Shown in pieces: positions 47,010 to 59,019 of a stretch of 64,000 nt of DNA. The notes beneath the pieces are model-generated. The model saw only the letters and a list, made by a program, of their open reading frames with translations. It was not told the DNA's origin and made no database searches. The first letter of the stretch is position 1. Each line of letters opens with the position of its first letter. Location of the stretch: positions 13,816,520 to 13,880,519 of the forward strand of contig NC_092460.1 of assembly GCF_047495875.1 (NCBI RefSeq). Reading direction: 5' to 3'. Position numbers and translations under genes: made by a program. This DNA comes from Pithys albifrons albifrons (Eukaryota; Chordata; Aves; Passeriformes; Thamnophilidae).

Positions 47010-47467
47010 TGTGGTGGGTTGACCACATCCAGCAGCTGAATACTCACCTGGCCACTAGTTCACTCCGTCCCTCAGGGAGAGTGGAGGGAGGTGAAAAGCA
47101 CCTGGGTAGAGATGAAGATGGTTCAGTAATTGAAAGGAAAAAAAAGGTGAGAGAGGAGCAAGTGCTGTAAGAGCTGCAAAGACAGGCATCCACCACCTTC
47201 CATCAGGCCAATCCCCAGCCAGTCCTCTGAGCAATGTCTACCTTGGAAAGACTAACCCTCCCTCTGGTCTCACCTGCATACTCTCCCAGCCTACTCCCTG
47301 GCTGGTGGAGTGAGAACCAAGCAAGGTCTTACTGCTCTGTGATCTCTGTTCAGCAGGAGCCAGGACACTGGTGTGTTATCACCACTGATCGAGCCACAAA
47401 GCTCAAACACAGCACCGTATGGGCTGCTGGGAAGAAAATTAACACCATCCCAGACACATCCTGTACA
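47010..47467 (+). mobile_element. Decayed solo LTR, avian ERVL-like
   Basis: The segment starts TGTGGTGGGTTGACC and ends TGTACA, i.e. TG...CA termini. The start and the 3' portion (GTGTTATCACCACTGATCGA, CACAAAGCTCAAACACAGC, AAGAAAATTAACACC) resemble from memory a widespread avian endogenous retrovirus LTR family. The five bases before (TAGGG) and after (CGGGG) agree at three positions, as for a worn target duplication. No gag, pol or env sequence is adjacent, so this would be a solitary LTR left by recombination. Family assignment is tentative. Confidence 0.6.
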
Positions 47468-47971
47468 CGGGGTTTTGGAAGGGAGAGGACCTTCTCAGGC
47501 ATGTGTCTTTTGATGTCAGCAGGAGCTGGGGAGCAGAGTCAAGAGCCTACCTAACACCTCCCAGAAGGGCAGTAGGAAGGCACTATTAGCTGTAGGCCTG
47601 GACAAAAAGCTGGTTTTGATAATTCCAGCAGTGATTTTGTGCAGTGGTAGTCACCCAGGGTACATGGCACAGAACAGGAGATAGAACATCAATGTGTTAG
47701 TTCATGAGTTAAGAGGCTGGAGGTTGTTTGGTGACAGCAGTAGCACTCACCTCTCTTTGCACTGCTCTTCTGCCCAGGCAAAGAGAATAATGCCATGTAA
47801 GGGAAGGTGACCTGGTGGTGTCTGAGGTCCTGCAAATGGGTTATTTCCTATGGAGCCCAGTGTTCATCTGGGAGGGCTGACTGAGGGAATTTCAGTTTAA
47901 GAGGCTGTTTGTGACCATGTTGCCTTTCTGGCAACATAGCCTGAGTTTGGGTGATAGATGCATTCTCAGGG
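47468..47971. other. Spacer between two LTRs
   Basis: No retroviral coding sequence lies between the two LTRs, and they belong to different families, so they are not a provirus pair. A perfect inverted repeat ATGTTGCC/GGCAACAT with a 5-bp loop is at 47917-47937. Confidence 0.65.
47917..47937. repeat. Short perfect inverted repeat (8-5-8)
   Basis: ATGTTGCC, five bases, then GGCAACAT. The arms resemble RFX half-sites (GTTGCC/GGCAAC), although the 5-bp spacing is wider than the usual X-box. It could be a protein-binding site or chance. Confidence 0.7.
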
Positions 47972-48610
47972 ACACGTGTGCTGGTTTGAAAGTGAACCAG
48001 CAAGGGAAAATGAACTCACCACGAGAGAGATTATAAGTCAGAGCTAAAATTTAATAATAATATTATTATAACAACACTGACACACAAGGGAAATTGCTTT
48101 CAACTCACAATACCCCAGCAGTATAACCCAGTGTCCTGGGGCACAAACCCAAGGGGGTTTGTTTGCCCTTGTGCTGAGACCCCTGTGGCTCCCCCAAGTC
48201 CAGAGCAAAAGGAAAAGAAAAACCTGTTGGTGCAGGCGAGGGCTGTGGTCTGGGCGAGAGCGGTGATCTCCTGCTGTTGAGGTCCTGCTGCTGCTCTGGA
48301 TCCGACAAGAAGTACCCGAGGTCTTCTTACCCACCACTTATGTACCCTCAGGGAGCACTCAGTCCCTCCCCCTGGGCGGGGACTCACACAATGGGTGATT
48401 GACTCTGGGAGCCAGGGGGTGTTGAGCTGTTGATGGCCCATTAGCAGCTCCGCCCCCCTCAGGCTGGGTGTGAAGGTGATAATGGCTCCCTGGGCAGCTG
48501 CTGCTAATGGCCCATTGTCCTTGGGGAATGAATAGAGGGGGTAGAATACACAGCTTTGATCACCCCCACACAGGGTTAGCTGGTCCCTCCTGCTGAACTA
48601 GGACAACACG
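47972..48610 (-). mobile_element. Solo LTR (endogenous retrovirus) with 5-bp target duplication
   Basis: The LTR proper is 47977-48605, flanked by ACACG at 47972-47976 and 48606-48610. On the minus strand it begins TGTCCTAG and ends CCAGCACA, the canonical TG...CA. Minus-strand orientation is supported by a TATA-like TACATAAGT (plus 48336-48344) and an ATTAAA signal (plus 48050-48055) about 75 bp before the 3' end. A 5-bp duplication fits ERVL-type avian elements but is not exclusive to them. No internal retroviral genes remain. The intact duplication and sharp ends point to a relatively recent insertion. A long imperfect inverted repeat lies inside at about 48433-48515. Confidence 0.85.
48433..48515. 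repeat. Inverted repeat inside the solo LTR
   Basis: ATGGCCCATTAGCAGCT (48433-48449) is the near reverse complement of AGCTGCTGCTAATGGCCCAT (48496-48515). The arms are about 17-20 bp with a C/G-rich loop of about 46 bp. They lie upstream of the TATA-like motif in the LTR's own orientation, so they may be a U3 palindromic regulatory element. Confidence 0.8.
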
Positions 48611-48616
48611 GTATTA

Positions 48617-48764
48617 CAGAATCACACACACGGACTATTCTGGGTTGGAAGGGACCCGCAAGGATCACAGAGTCCAGCTCTTAAGTCAACAGCCCACACA
48701 GGGGATTGAACCCATGCCCTTGGCATTATTACATCCAAGTTTTAGCCAACTGAGCTGATCGTAT
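48617..48764 (-). mobile_element. tRNA-Ile-derived SINE (TguSINE1-type), minus strand
   Basis: Inverted relative of the SINE at 40784. Read on the minus strand it gives GATCAGCTCAGTTGGCTAAA, the anticodon-position AAT in GATGTAATAATGCC, box B GGTTCAATCC, the linker TTGACTTAAGAGCTGGACT, and the CR1-like end TGATCCTTGCGGGTCCC and CCAACCCAGAATAGTCCGTG. The tail is expanded by TGTG units (GTGTGTGTGATTCTGT). It begins only 6 bp beyond the LTR target duplication, so the LTR landed next to this SINE rather than in it. Confidence 0.9.
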
Positions 48765-50354
48765 GTGAGAACATTGGACAGAAAGGCAGCTGGGGCTGTG
48801 ATTCCTTCACTTGGTGCTGTTAGGAGGAATCATCGTGCTATGAGTGATGAGAGAGCTTGGAAATTTATTTAGCCAAAGGACAGAAAGTTTCCTCTGTGCC
48901 TATTCTATGTTCCAACTATCAATCTGTGATCTAGTGCTGTCTGCTGGAGGTGTCTCTCATCTTAGAGATTGTCATAATTGGATGCTAATGGTCATTTCAC
49001 CTTGCACAGTTCTGTTAGGAAAATGGCAAATGGGTACCAAGTGTTTCCAAACCAGCACATAGCAGTGATGGTTGTGTGACTTTGCAGTAGGACAATGTGC
49101 TGAAATAGAGAAATCTTTACCCAGACATTGTAAAGGCTCCTTAGAAGCCAAGATGTGTCTGCTGCTCCATCCTTCAGCTGCTGACAGAAGAGACCCTCCT
49201 GTGCTAAGTGCAAATACGGAGACAGGTGACATCAGCACACAAACAGTAAACACAGGAGAAAAGGCAGGTGTGTGGTAAAAGTCTGGAAGAGCTGCCAAAA
49301 AGCCTCTGTATGTTTTTAATGACTCAGAGGAGTCCCAGAACCTGTGTGGTACTGTGAGGGTCCCTTGAGGTGAAGGCACTATAAGGAATGTTCCTGTTTA
49401 CTCCCACTGATGCTTTACGTAACAATCCTCCTCTGCCCGTGACTGCCTGTCAGATCTGAAATAACTTTCCTTCTGATGGATGTCTTCATGCTGGAGGGGA
49501 ATTGGGGGGATTTTCAGTATGAAATGGCCAGCAGCAAGAGCAGTTACTCTTCCTGTGCTGTCAAAAGAGGAGCATGGAGGCTTGAAAGTGGATGATGAAG
49601 ATCCAGGAACTGAGCACTGCATTTATTTTGTCCTGGATATTTCTTTACCTGAAGTAGAATTATGAGAACAAGAATCTTTTGCTTCGGGAGACTGTGATCA
49701 GACAGATGCTTGCAGGGCTTTTTGCATTAAAATATAAAGTAGAAATTCTATAATACTAGTCTTGGCTGCTCTCTTTACAGGGTGTTTCCCAACTTCTTTC
49801 CTGTGTTGTATTTCCATTAAGCTGTAGAAGGCAAGGCTGTTGGTGGTAGGAAGATGATGCAAAGTCAAATGTCCAAGTGTGTCCATCATATTGAAGAACT
49901 GATGGTTATACCCCAGCCACCCCTATCCCACCCCTCAAATCAGCCACTTGTGTAGCAACATCAAAGGGAGGGATATTTAAATTGCCTTGAATTGTTTAAA
50001 AATAACACCTGCTGTATATTTACCCCTTTTTGTGCAGAGTGGAAGGGACAGCACTGTTGGAGAAATGCCATGATTCAGCAATCCACTGGTTTGGTGCTGT
50101 GGGACAGGACCTGAAAATTGCACCAGTATCTTAAAACAGTTCAAGGTGTCAGCAGCCAAATTCCCATCAGGAAAGCTACTCTGGGGATGCAGCAAACTAA
50201 TCTGTCAGGACTCTCTGAGCTAACAGCTCAGCTCCCATTCTGTGTACAGCAAAGTTTGTGATAAACACATAAGCTCTGAATATATTCAAATTTTCTACCT
50301 TGCTCTGAGATTTACCAGGACAAAACCCTGTCTGAATCATTTTGAGCCATTTGT
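48765..50354. other. 1.6-kb non-coding stretch
   Basis: No exon or repeat recognised. Open frames are short and overlapping. Confidence 0.6.
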
Positions 50355-50803
50355 CCAGAGAAGAGCAACGAGGCTGGAGAAGGGACTGGAGCACAAGTGC
50401 TGTGGGGAGAGGCTGAGGGAGCTGGGGATGTTTAGCCTGGAGAAGAGGAGGCTCAGAGGTGACCTCAGCACTGTCTGGAAGTGCCTGAAGGGAAGTTCTG
50501 GCCAGGTGGGGGTTGGTCTCTTCTCCCAGGCACTCAGCAATAGGACAAGGGGGCACGGGCTCAAGCTCTGCCAGGGCAAATTGAAGTTGGAGAGCAGAAA
50601 AAAATTCTTTGCAGAGAGAGTGCTCAGGCATTGGAATGGGCTGCCCAGGGGGGTGGATTCCCCATCGCTGGAGGTTTTTAAGGTGAGATTGGCCGTGGCA
50701 CTGAGTGCCATGATCTGGTAAAGGGACTGGAGTTGGACCAGGGGTTGGACTTGATGATCTCAGAGGTCTTTTCCAACCCAATCCATTCTATGATTCTGTG
50801 ATT
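50355..50803 (+). mobile_element. CR1 LINE, plus strand (younger group, FKVRL variant)
   Basis: Sense CR1 3' end. The frame ending at 50721 is open from the truncation point at CCAGAGAAGAGCAACGAGG through [29 protein letters not shown] and [16 protein letters not shown] to [20 protein letters not shown] and its stop. LPRGVDS replaces sibling LPREGVDS because of a small in-frame loss near 50648. The tail is ATTCTATGATTCTGTGATT. The frame happens to read back into flanking DNA to 50242. That upstream part is host sequence, not ORF2. Confidence 0.97.
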
Positions 50804-51190
50804 TCCTTTGACAGTTTAGCAAAGAAAGAGAAGCAGCAGCTAAAACTTGACCTTACTTAGAAGAACTCTAATTATTTATGTCCTTTTTAGGGACTGCTGC
50901 TGCCAATAGCTTTTGCTCCCTCTGTGGTTGTGGGTGGCACTGTCTGCTGCTGCTGTGTGCTCAGCTGGCCTAACACCACAGCCCGTATTCCATGAATGTA
51001 TTCCCTTGGTCAGAAATTGGAATTTTTCACCTATATTTATTTCTCTCTTCATCTCCACTGCATCCATCCATACACAAACCCCCCAGTAAGACCTATTACT
51101 TGCTCTTTCTTGGGACTAAAATAGTCTGAAAATACAGTTGCTTTTGATGTTATGCATGTGAGCAGACCTCTGAAAGTCTTCAGTGTTTTC

Positions 51191-51230
51191 ACACACAGAC
51201 AGACACAGACACACACAGACGGACACGGAC
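51191..51230 (+). repeat. Imperfect CA/GACA microsatellite
   Basis: An ACACAGAC-type tandem interrupted by GACGG and GACACGG near its right end. It is a simple repeat and may be length-polymorphic. Confidence 0.85.
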
Positions 51231-54200
51231 TCCATGTCTTCCCAGTAAACCATTTTGAGATGTGTCAAGGGATAATCCTGAGCTGCATTCTTTTATTCCA
51301 GAAATTGTGAGGTCTTGGTTATACCATGAACACCTGCCCCAAAAAGGACACCAAAGGTTGCTACACCTAACAAATACTTTGACATCTGGACATGGATGTG
51401 CTTTGTACTGCCAGAATAGAAAGGAAAAAAATATACCTTTTTGCAGACAGAGACATACAGCAAGTCATCTTTGTTTAAGAAAAAAACTAAAAAAGAAGAA
51501 GATGGAGGAGGGTATTTGGGTATTTTACTGGTTCAGCCATATCTGCACATGGGCTTGTTGCCAGCACAGCTCTATCAGTGAAGGATCACACCTCTTCATG
51601 TCCTTGCCTTGCAGAGCTGTGCTGGCAGAAATGCTTGTACGAACGTCCCCAGTTGTTGCCTGATTTTTCTCTTTAAAAAGGACTCTGCTAATGGGAAACA
51701 GGGAGAGGGAGAGACCTGGTGTGAATTCCTCTACTTCACCCCCAGAATGGCTCCTGTGGGAGAGGAGAGACTAACAAATGGGGTGTGAGTTTGAGATACT
51801 GGTCCCCTGACTGAAATCCACACTGGCTGAAGTGGTGTGAATCCAGTCTGCTCTTGTCTCCCTGCTATTGTCTCAGTTCCATGATTCTCCTTACAGCTGG
51901 AGCACAGCCACACAGGGTTGGTCCTCAGTGGGAGGAGAGAGACATTGTGTGGTCCCAGCTCTCTAGGTCAATCTTTTCAAAGCTGCATTGGCTGTTTCAG
52001 CCTTTCCTGGTGTCCACCTGGCTTGCTTGAATTTAGCAGAATCAAAGAAATTACCTGCAAAATCACCCAGTGACCCAGTTTCCTGTGGAAAAGGTGCCTT
52101 GGTTTAAGATTGCTTTGGATACCCATTCATTTGGCACATGTTCATTTAATGTACTTATGGTCATGCTGAGCTAATCCTACACCAAGGGCAGGACAAGACC
52201 CACTCCTGCCCCAAATACCCAGAGCAGGGAACAACATTTGGTAAGTCATTGATGTAGGATTGAAAGTTCTAGCAAACTAGTCCTGTTTTCCAACATTCTT
52301 CACAATACAGACAGATCCATAGTGTTACCTGAGTCCCTCTCACCCTCTTTCACATCCTGCCTCCTGTGTGGGCCATTTGCTCTGCAGTGGATGAGCTGGG
52401 AGATGGTTTTCCATGGCATCTTCAAAGGAGACTATTTCCTGCTGGCATCTCCCAGGGTCAGCCCCCGAGCACCAAGATGCTGAAGCCATTTGTTCCTCAG
52501 GAGTATCTTCTCATTGTCCACACCAACATATAAACCTTTTCTTTGATCCTTCCAGGATCCTGATGCCAGAGAAGCTTCGTTGTAGCCATTTCTGTAGTTA
52601 GACATGCCAAAATATTCCCCAAAACCTCCCCTTCTCAAGTGGTCAAATGCTGTGTAAGGTCAGTGTATTCCACTTGTATCTTGGGTTTCATTTCACAAGT
52701 TTTGTGTTCAATTAACTGCAGTTTGGATGCCTGTAAAATTCCCAATATGCAAATGTCCTAAATTTGGCAAAATTGGACTGGAAATCTCATTAGAGCAGGC
52801 TTTTATGTGCTTTGTCCCTGCCTTCCCTTCCAAATAAGCTGTCTTAAAAATACTTTATAGTAGTTCTCTTGGTTTTTTTTGATTTTCTATTCTTGCCTTT
52901 CCCCAGAACAGAAGAAAAAAGAAAAAATATGCTGAAAAATTGCAAATGCAAAACCAATTTGCATATGTGATTTTTTTCCCCAACATCTTGCACAGGTTTT
53001 CTTCAGATCAAAGTTTAGGTCATTCCCCAGTGCCTGAGGTTTTTATTTTCCATGGTTACGGCACAGAGGGTGATGGAACTAATATGAAGGGATGCCAGTG
53101 CCTGTTTGAACAATACTTGGATCCTTAAAAATGAGCTCAGTGTTTTCCAAGTATAAAAAGCCAAAAGAAACCACCTTGAGGTACCATGTGATGTTATTTG
53201 CTTTGACCCAGGATAGCTAAAATGAAAGGTCTCCCTGAGCAGAGGATGTTCAAAACCATCCCACTTTTTTGCATGTGTGTGTGAGGAAGGAAATGTGGTG
53301 TTTACTGGGACACACTGAGCTTCAGCTCCTGTGTTTGCCTCTGCCTGTCTGTGTGTCCAGACAGAATTTCCCCAGTGAAATGGGCTTGATTGCTCTAGTC
53401 CAGCTTTTAAAGGTGGACAAACAGAGAGCTCTTCTCCCAAATTACACAAATTGAACCTTTTGTTGGAAATGTCAGTAAGCAGGGTTGAGGGCTGGGAGGC
53501 TCCTTCCAGACAGGCTCACTCATCCAGTGAAGTTAAGTTTGACAGGGATGTCAGAGCCCTTTGAGGTCCTGCTGATCCTTCAGCCACAGCGTGTGTACTT
53601 TGAATATAAAAATGAAGTGGAGCTGCTGTTACTTCTAACTTTTTGTGGGAATGTTCTTGTGTGAGGCTCCTGAGCACCTCTGCAGTTTGGAACAGTTTGG
53701 GGCTGGATCACAGGGGCCAGTGAGCAGAACCTCAGAGCTGCTGTGCCCTTTATCTTGCCTAAAATAGGGGTAAATCTGCTTTTTTATTCTCCCTGCTTTC
53801 CTTGTGTCAGTGCTGTGAGATCTGTGAGCGAAAAGCACTGCTCAGAACCAGCACTTTGGGCAAATACCAGGCTCTGATGTGCTGGGAGCTGTTAGCTGGT
53901 GGACAGCCACTGAAAATGAGATGCTTCTGCTGACCCTCTGTGCAGCCTGGGAGCTCAGACCCGAGTTATAAGCACAGCTTTCACCTTTGGTGTGTAAGAA
54001 CAAGCTCTCTCCATGCTGCACTGACTGGCTGACCTCACCAGCTGCCATCAGAGCCTCTCTTGGCTCTGCATTAATCCATCTGCATGTGTCAGTGTTGGGC
54101 AGATACCTACAGATTGCAGGTGGACACCTGTGGACAGAGGAATATCCCTGGGTGTCCAGGCTGTCCTAGTCCCAGTCTCAAGTGACAGGTTATTCTTCCA

Positions 54201-57200
54201 GTTTAAATTTCATCCCCTGTCCTTGCCTAGGCAGAGGAGGAACATCTCTCCTCCTCCCTGCAATCCTTTAAGGATTGCTGACTCTCTCCCACCCCTGATG
54301 ATGGGTTTAACCTGGCCTTGGCTGAACAGCCTGTTTTATTCCTGCAGGTGGATGGCCTTGGGCTGGGGACATTGCCTGAACTCTTTGATCTTTTCCAAGT
54401 GTGGATATGCAATTCCTTCTGTGTTCAGGGGTGCTCGCTGTGCCTGTCACTGAAAATTGATCCAGTCCCAGCTCTGGCCTTGTGCAAAGAAAGGTGTCTA
54501 ATCTAATTGCTGCTTCCCTGCTGCTGGAATGATTCATTCTTGGTGTGCCAGGACTCACATCTGGTGACATTTTCTCTGTTCAATCCTGGGGATGTTATCC
54601 CTGCCTTGGGAGGGGTTTCCCAGGCAGCTTCCTGTGCTCTGCCCTTGGGACTGCATGAAATAGGGAGCATTTAAATGCAGGAGGATTGTGGCTGTGGGAT
54701 GGCAGGTCACTCTTAGAGTGGTGGGGAGGTTTAGTTGGATTCAGTTTTCACCATTTAACTGAAAGAGGCATTAAGTTGTTTGATACAGAGGCCATTATTA
54801 CCAATTAGTGGCTCACTGGCCCAAACTCAAGGCTTTGCTGTCTGGTTTTGTACACCCTGAATCAAATATCTTGCTATACACTGGAAGGATAGGCCCTTGG
54901 CATTTTATTTTATATTATTATATTTTATTCTTTTTATCCCAAGATACGAGAAGTTCTGGTTTTAGACCTGGAGAGACTTTATTAGCAAGTGCTATTTGGG
55001 ATGCAGAGAACAGTCCTCAGGGCTGCCTGTGCCACCTTCATGGGTTAACAGCTAAATCCAAACAGTGTCCTCTGCTGTCTGTGCACCAGGGTGTACTCTC
55101 CAGTGTTCATAGCTTTATTTTACAACCACAATTTCTTCTAAACTTAGCAGTGCATACACTTTATCAGGAGCTGTTAGCAGGCCAAGTTTCAGGTTTCAAA
55201 CTATTGCCATTTTTGAGCTATTCCCCGCTCCTTTCCTTCTGTGTGTCTCCCTTGCATTGCACACAAAACTTTCTTTTTAATGTAGAAAATGATATTTTTT
55301 CCACCCATTTGTAAATTGAAACATCTGAAGAGGTTTTGCTCCAAGTTTATATTTAAAAGAAATAATGAAAGCCAATGCTGGCAAAGAAACCAGTGTGAAA
55401 AGTTGCAGCTCAGAAAATTCAGGAACATTATGGGCATTTGCAGAGAAGGAGGAAAATGGAAGTCCTTGCAGCCTGTCTTAGCAGGAGTCATGTGCAATAT
55501 TCAATAGGATTAAAGCTGCTGTAGCACAGGGTAGTGCTGTTTGGGCAAATTAATGTGCTTTCTATAGTGAGGAGAATTACTTGCTGGCAGTCCAGTCAGT
55601 TGTTGTGTTCCAGCATCTTGAAAAGCACTGTGAAGGCTGAGCATTTATATATTTGAAGATCTAGCTGGGAGGGCTGTGCTGTGAGTTTCTGGCCCATGAA
55701 CAGTTACAAACATCTGGGCTTTCTTTGTACTAACATCATCAAGTCAGAAGCCTTTTGGACAACTCCATCTGGCCTGGCAGAATCTTCCCCCATTCCCTGA
55801 CATCCTGGGGTTTATTTACTGGCTGTCCCCCTGAAGAAAACTGGTGTAATTTAGGCTGGGTCTAGGTTGTGTGGAGACTGGCAGGCTCAATTTAAATCTG
55901 TTTTATAGTGGACTACTCTTAATCTGTGTCTTGATGTAGCATAATCCTTTCCATGTCTTTGCTCTAGCTTAGGCATGGTGTTAGGTTTTGGTGACCTGGT
56001 GTGGCTGCTGGTCAAGGCATTGAGCCACACTTTGATTTTCATCAGAAAATGAAGTTTCTCTGCTTCAATATCCCATGATCCAGATGCTGCCATCTCCTGC
56101 AGATTCTCCTCCCCTCCCACCCTGTCATCTGAAGGCCCCCAGCAGTTGTTTTCTGAGTAATGACATTCGTGGGTCTCAAACCCTGCACATCTTTTGTGGA
56201 TTTTGCTGAAGTTGGTCTTTCAGCCACCACACAGTTGGCTACATGGTACAAAGTGTGAGATCTGCAAGACAGGACTAGGAAGTGGGTTTTGGACTAGGAC
56301 ACAGAACATCTGCTTGCTCTTTATGTTAGGGAAGGGGTTTCAGCTGTAATCCATAATGCTGGGACGAGGGAGACAACTTGGCTCCACAGCAGAAGCCAAC
56401 ATCTCACAGATGTAATGCTCCTGTGTGTCCCTAGTTTGTCTGACTGTGGAGATCTCAAACGTCTCAAATGACATTATTTAGTGCTGTTTGGGCTCGTAAT
56501 TCAGAGCTATAGATCCATTTGCATGTACAGGGATTTGAGGTGCTGTGCAGTTATCCTGGCTGGAATGCCAACTACAATGAGATGTGGCTCTGAATCAGAG
56601 CCACAAGTTGGCCAACCTCCTCTTTGGTGACATCCTTGACTGTTTCCAGATTCAGAGGTTATGACTGACTTCAAATTTTGTGATCAGGTAATTTAAAGTC
56701 TGAGCAGTGCAGGAATTTGTAAAAATGTAGAACTAGAGTGGGAACTAAACTGGCCTAGCTGAAATCTACCCATTTGTTTAAACAAAGCTTAAACTGGGAA
56801 AGAAGTAGATCTTCTGGGACCAAATTGTAGGTTCAGTGCCCTGAAAGGGATGATTCAACATTTCAACTTTAGGCCTGGCATGATTCGTTTGGGTGCAACC
56901 CATCCATTATGTATGAGCATAAAAGATCCTGTGTAGTTTCTATAAAAATCTTCAGCTTGGGACCATTTCAGGTTTTTGTCCATTGAAGTATTTGGAAATT
57001 TAAAAACAATCTGTTAATTTTCTTGAAACCAGTCTTGTTTGGTGTGTTTCTGTTTCAAACTGCTTTGAGTTGTGCATGGGCACCGCATTCAGAAAAAACA
57101 CCAAAAATCCAGTGATATTATTGTTATCACTCAAGACAAATTCCTAGAAGCTGTGCCGCAGTGTAGTAAATGCTGTGAAAAACCCAGAGCAACAAAATGT

Positions 57201-57224
57201 CCTTTCATTTGTCACCTACCACAA

Positions 57225-57640
57225 CGCAAAGCTGCACTTTCAGGTGTGAATGTTGTTGTGTGCCACGCACAGCGTGTGCAGCTCCTGATGAATCGCTGCC
57301 CCTTGTTATCCCTGAGCTGGCACACGGGGCACAGGACGTGCCATTGTGGCTCGGTGTCCATAAATGGCCCAGTTTGCTTTGGCCTGGCTGCCCATTGACA
57401 TCTACCTCTTGCTAATTATGCACAGATTAAAAGGTGATCACCCAGCTACTTATCTGTGCAGCGCAGGTGGTGGTGCCAGGGCTGTGTGTTTGACATGCCC
57501 CAGAGCCCCTCAGCCCACGCCAGTCACCCCCGGCCACCGTTCCCACCACGCTGCTCTATTTCTACTCATTAAATATACTTAATAAATAAATAGCACCTTC
57601 TAACGGTGTAGGCGGCTTGTCTAGCGCAGTTCTGGCCCTT
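57225..57640. promoter_or_regulatory. Candidate conserved noncoding element
   Basis: The region combines retained CpGs (CAACGC, CCACGCACAGCG, GAATCGC, CACGGGG, GACGTGCC, later CTAACGGTGTAGGCGG and CTAGCGC) with CTAATTATGCACAGATTAA near 57411, a homeodomain core, and CAGGTG E-boxes at 57240 and 57465. The overlapping frames show no known domain. Regulatory function is inferred from composition only. Confidence 0.35.
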
Positions 57641-59019
57641 CTAAGCTCTCTCTGAAGCCAAAACTGTCTGTGCAGTGTGGCCAGGATTTATCATTAGAGC
57701 CGTACAGGCTGGAAGGCGTGTTTGTGGCCAGCATGCCAGCCTGCCTGAATAGCCCACAGTGTGATCTCCCTCTCTCTTTGGTGGGAGGAACTGCCAAAAA
57801 TAGCAAGCCAAGAATTTGTCCATGTTATTTCTGGGATTGCACCAGGAACTGACATCAGGAGGAGAGAGAAAGCAAGCAGTGTGAGAAGTTTGGATTCCGT
57901 GGTTGGTTGGGTTTGCAGGCTGCTTTGGGGCCATGGGGAAGGGTCTGGTAGCCACCTCCTCTGCATGCCCACTCCCATGTGCCAGGTTGTCCCCGGGTTA
58001 TGGGGGGCTTGAACAAGGTGACTTGAGCCTCTGCTCTCTGTTAGGGGAAACCTGCCTTGGCCAAGGCATTGGGATGAGACAGGGAGGCTGTTTTGTGGTC
58101 CTGCAGAGCAGTACTGGCCCCCCAAGAGCCACGGGGCTGTGGAAGTGTTAGTTCCTGTGGCTGAAAAAGCATGAATGAGCCTTCACAAAAGCCAATGAAT
58201 CAAGCTGTGACTTCTCTGTGGAAAGGGCTATTGGTGCTAGAGGAGATGTCACTGCCCTGGACAGCTGTGTGGGATGCCAGGGATGGGAATGGAGATGCTG
58301 ATGGAGCCTCTGCCACTGCTGCCCAACTCAGATCTGGGTAGCCCTTGTGCCATGGGTTTAATTCTGAGACCAGCTTGAATAATCCTCCCAGCAGAAAATT
58401 TTTGCTTATTGCTAGTCAGCGAAAGGAACATTGAAGGTAATGCTACATTGATCCTACCTGATGTTTTCTGTGCTATCTTTCCCTTCTTTTCTCCTCTTCT
58501 CTTTACTTCCAGCATGGGCCCATTGAGAGTGACATCAATTAGCATCCTAATCTGTGCCCACAGCAGCTCCTGTCAGCAGGGCAGTGGCTCTGCACCACCC
58601 TGGCACATGCCATCACTTGCTTGAGAAAAGAGTTGGGGATGTATTGAAAGCTGAGCTCACTCCGGGCTGATGACGGGACATGGGGAAAAGTAAGGTGTTC
58701 TTGTTGGAGAGAGAAGTGAAAGATGGTCCTGGCAAGGAGGGAGAAATTGGGCAGTGGTGTTGACAGTGCAGGAGTGTGGTCTGCAAATGAGAGTGGTAAA
58801 TCAGGCTTCGTTAGTGCTGCTGCTGAAATAGCCACTTTGTTAGCCCAACTGGAGTTATGCAAGTGTGTCAGTGCATCACAGAAGGGATCAGAGCTGCCTC
58901 TGTGCGCTGACCAAAGATCTGCCTCCCCCCAACACTGGCTGGGGGCCAACTCTCTGGCCTGTGATGGAGCTAATTGGGCATCTGAGTCCTGGGTTCAGTG
59001 GCACTGGCCTCATAAGGGC

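Noticed and set aside
47010..48605. A provirus bounded by two LTRs
   Set aside because: The two LTR-like segments are unrelated in sequence and opposite in orientation, and the 500 bp between them has no retroviral coding motifs.
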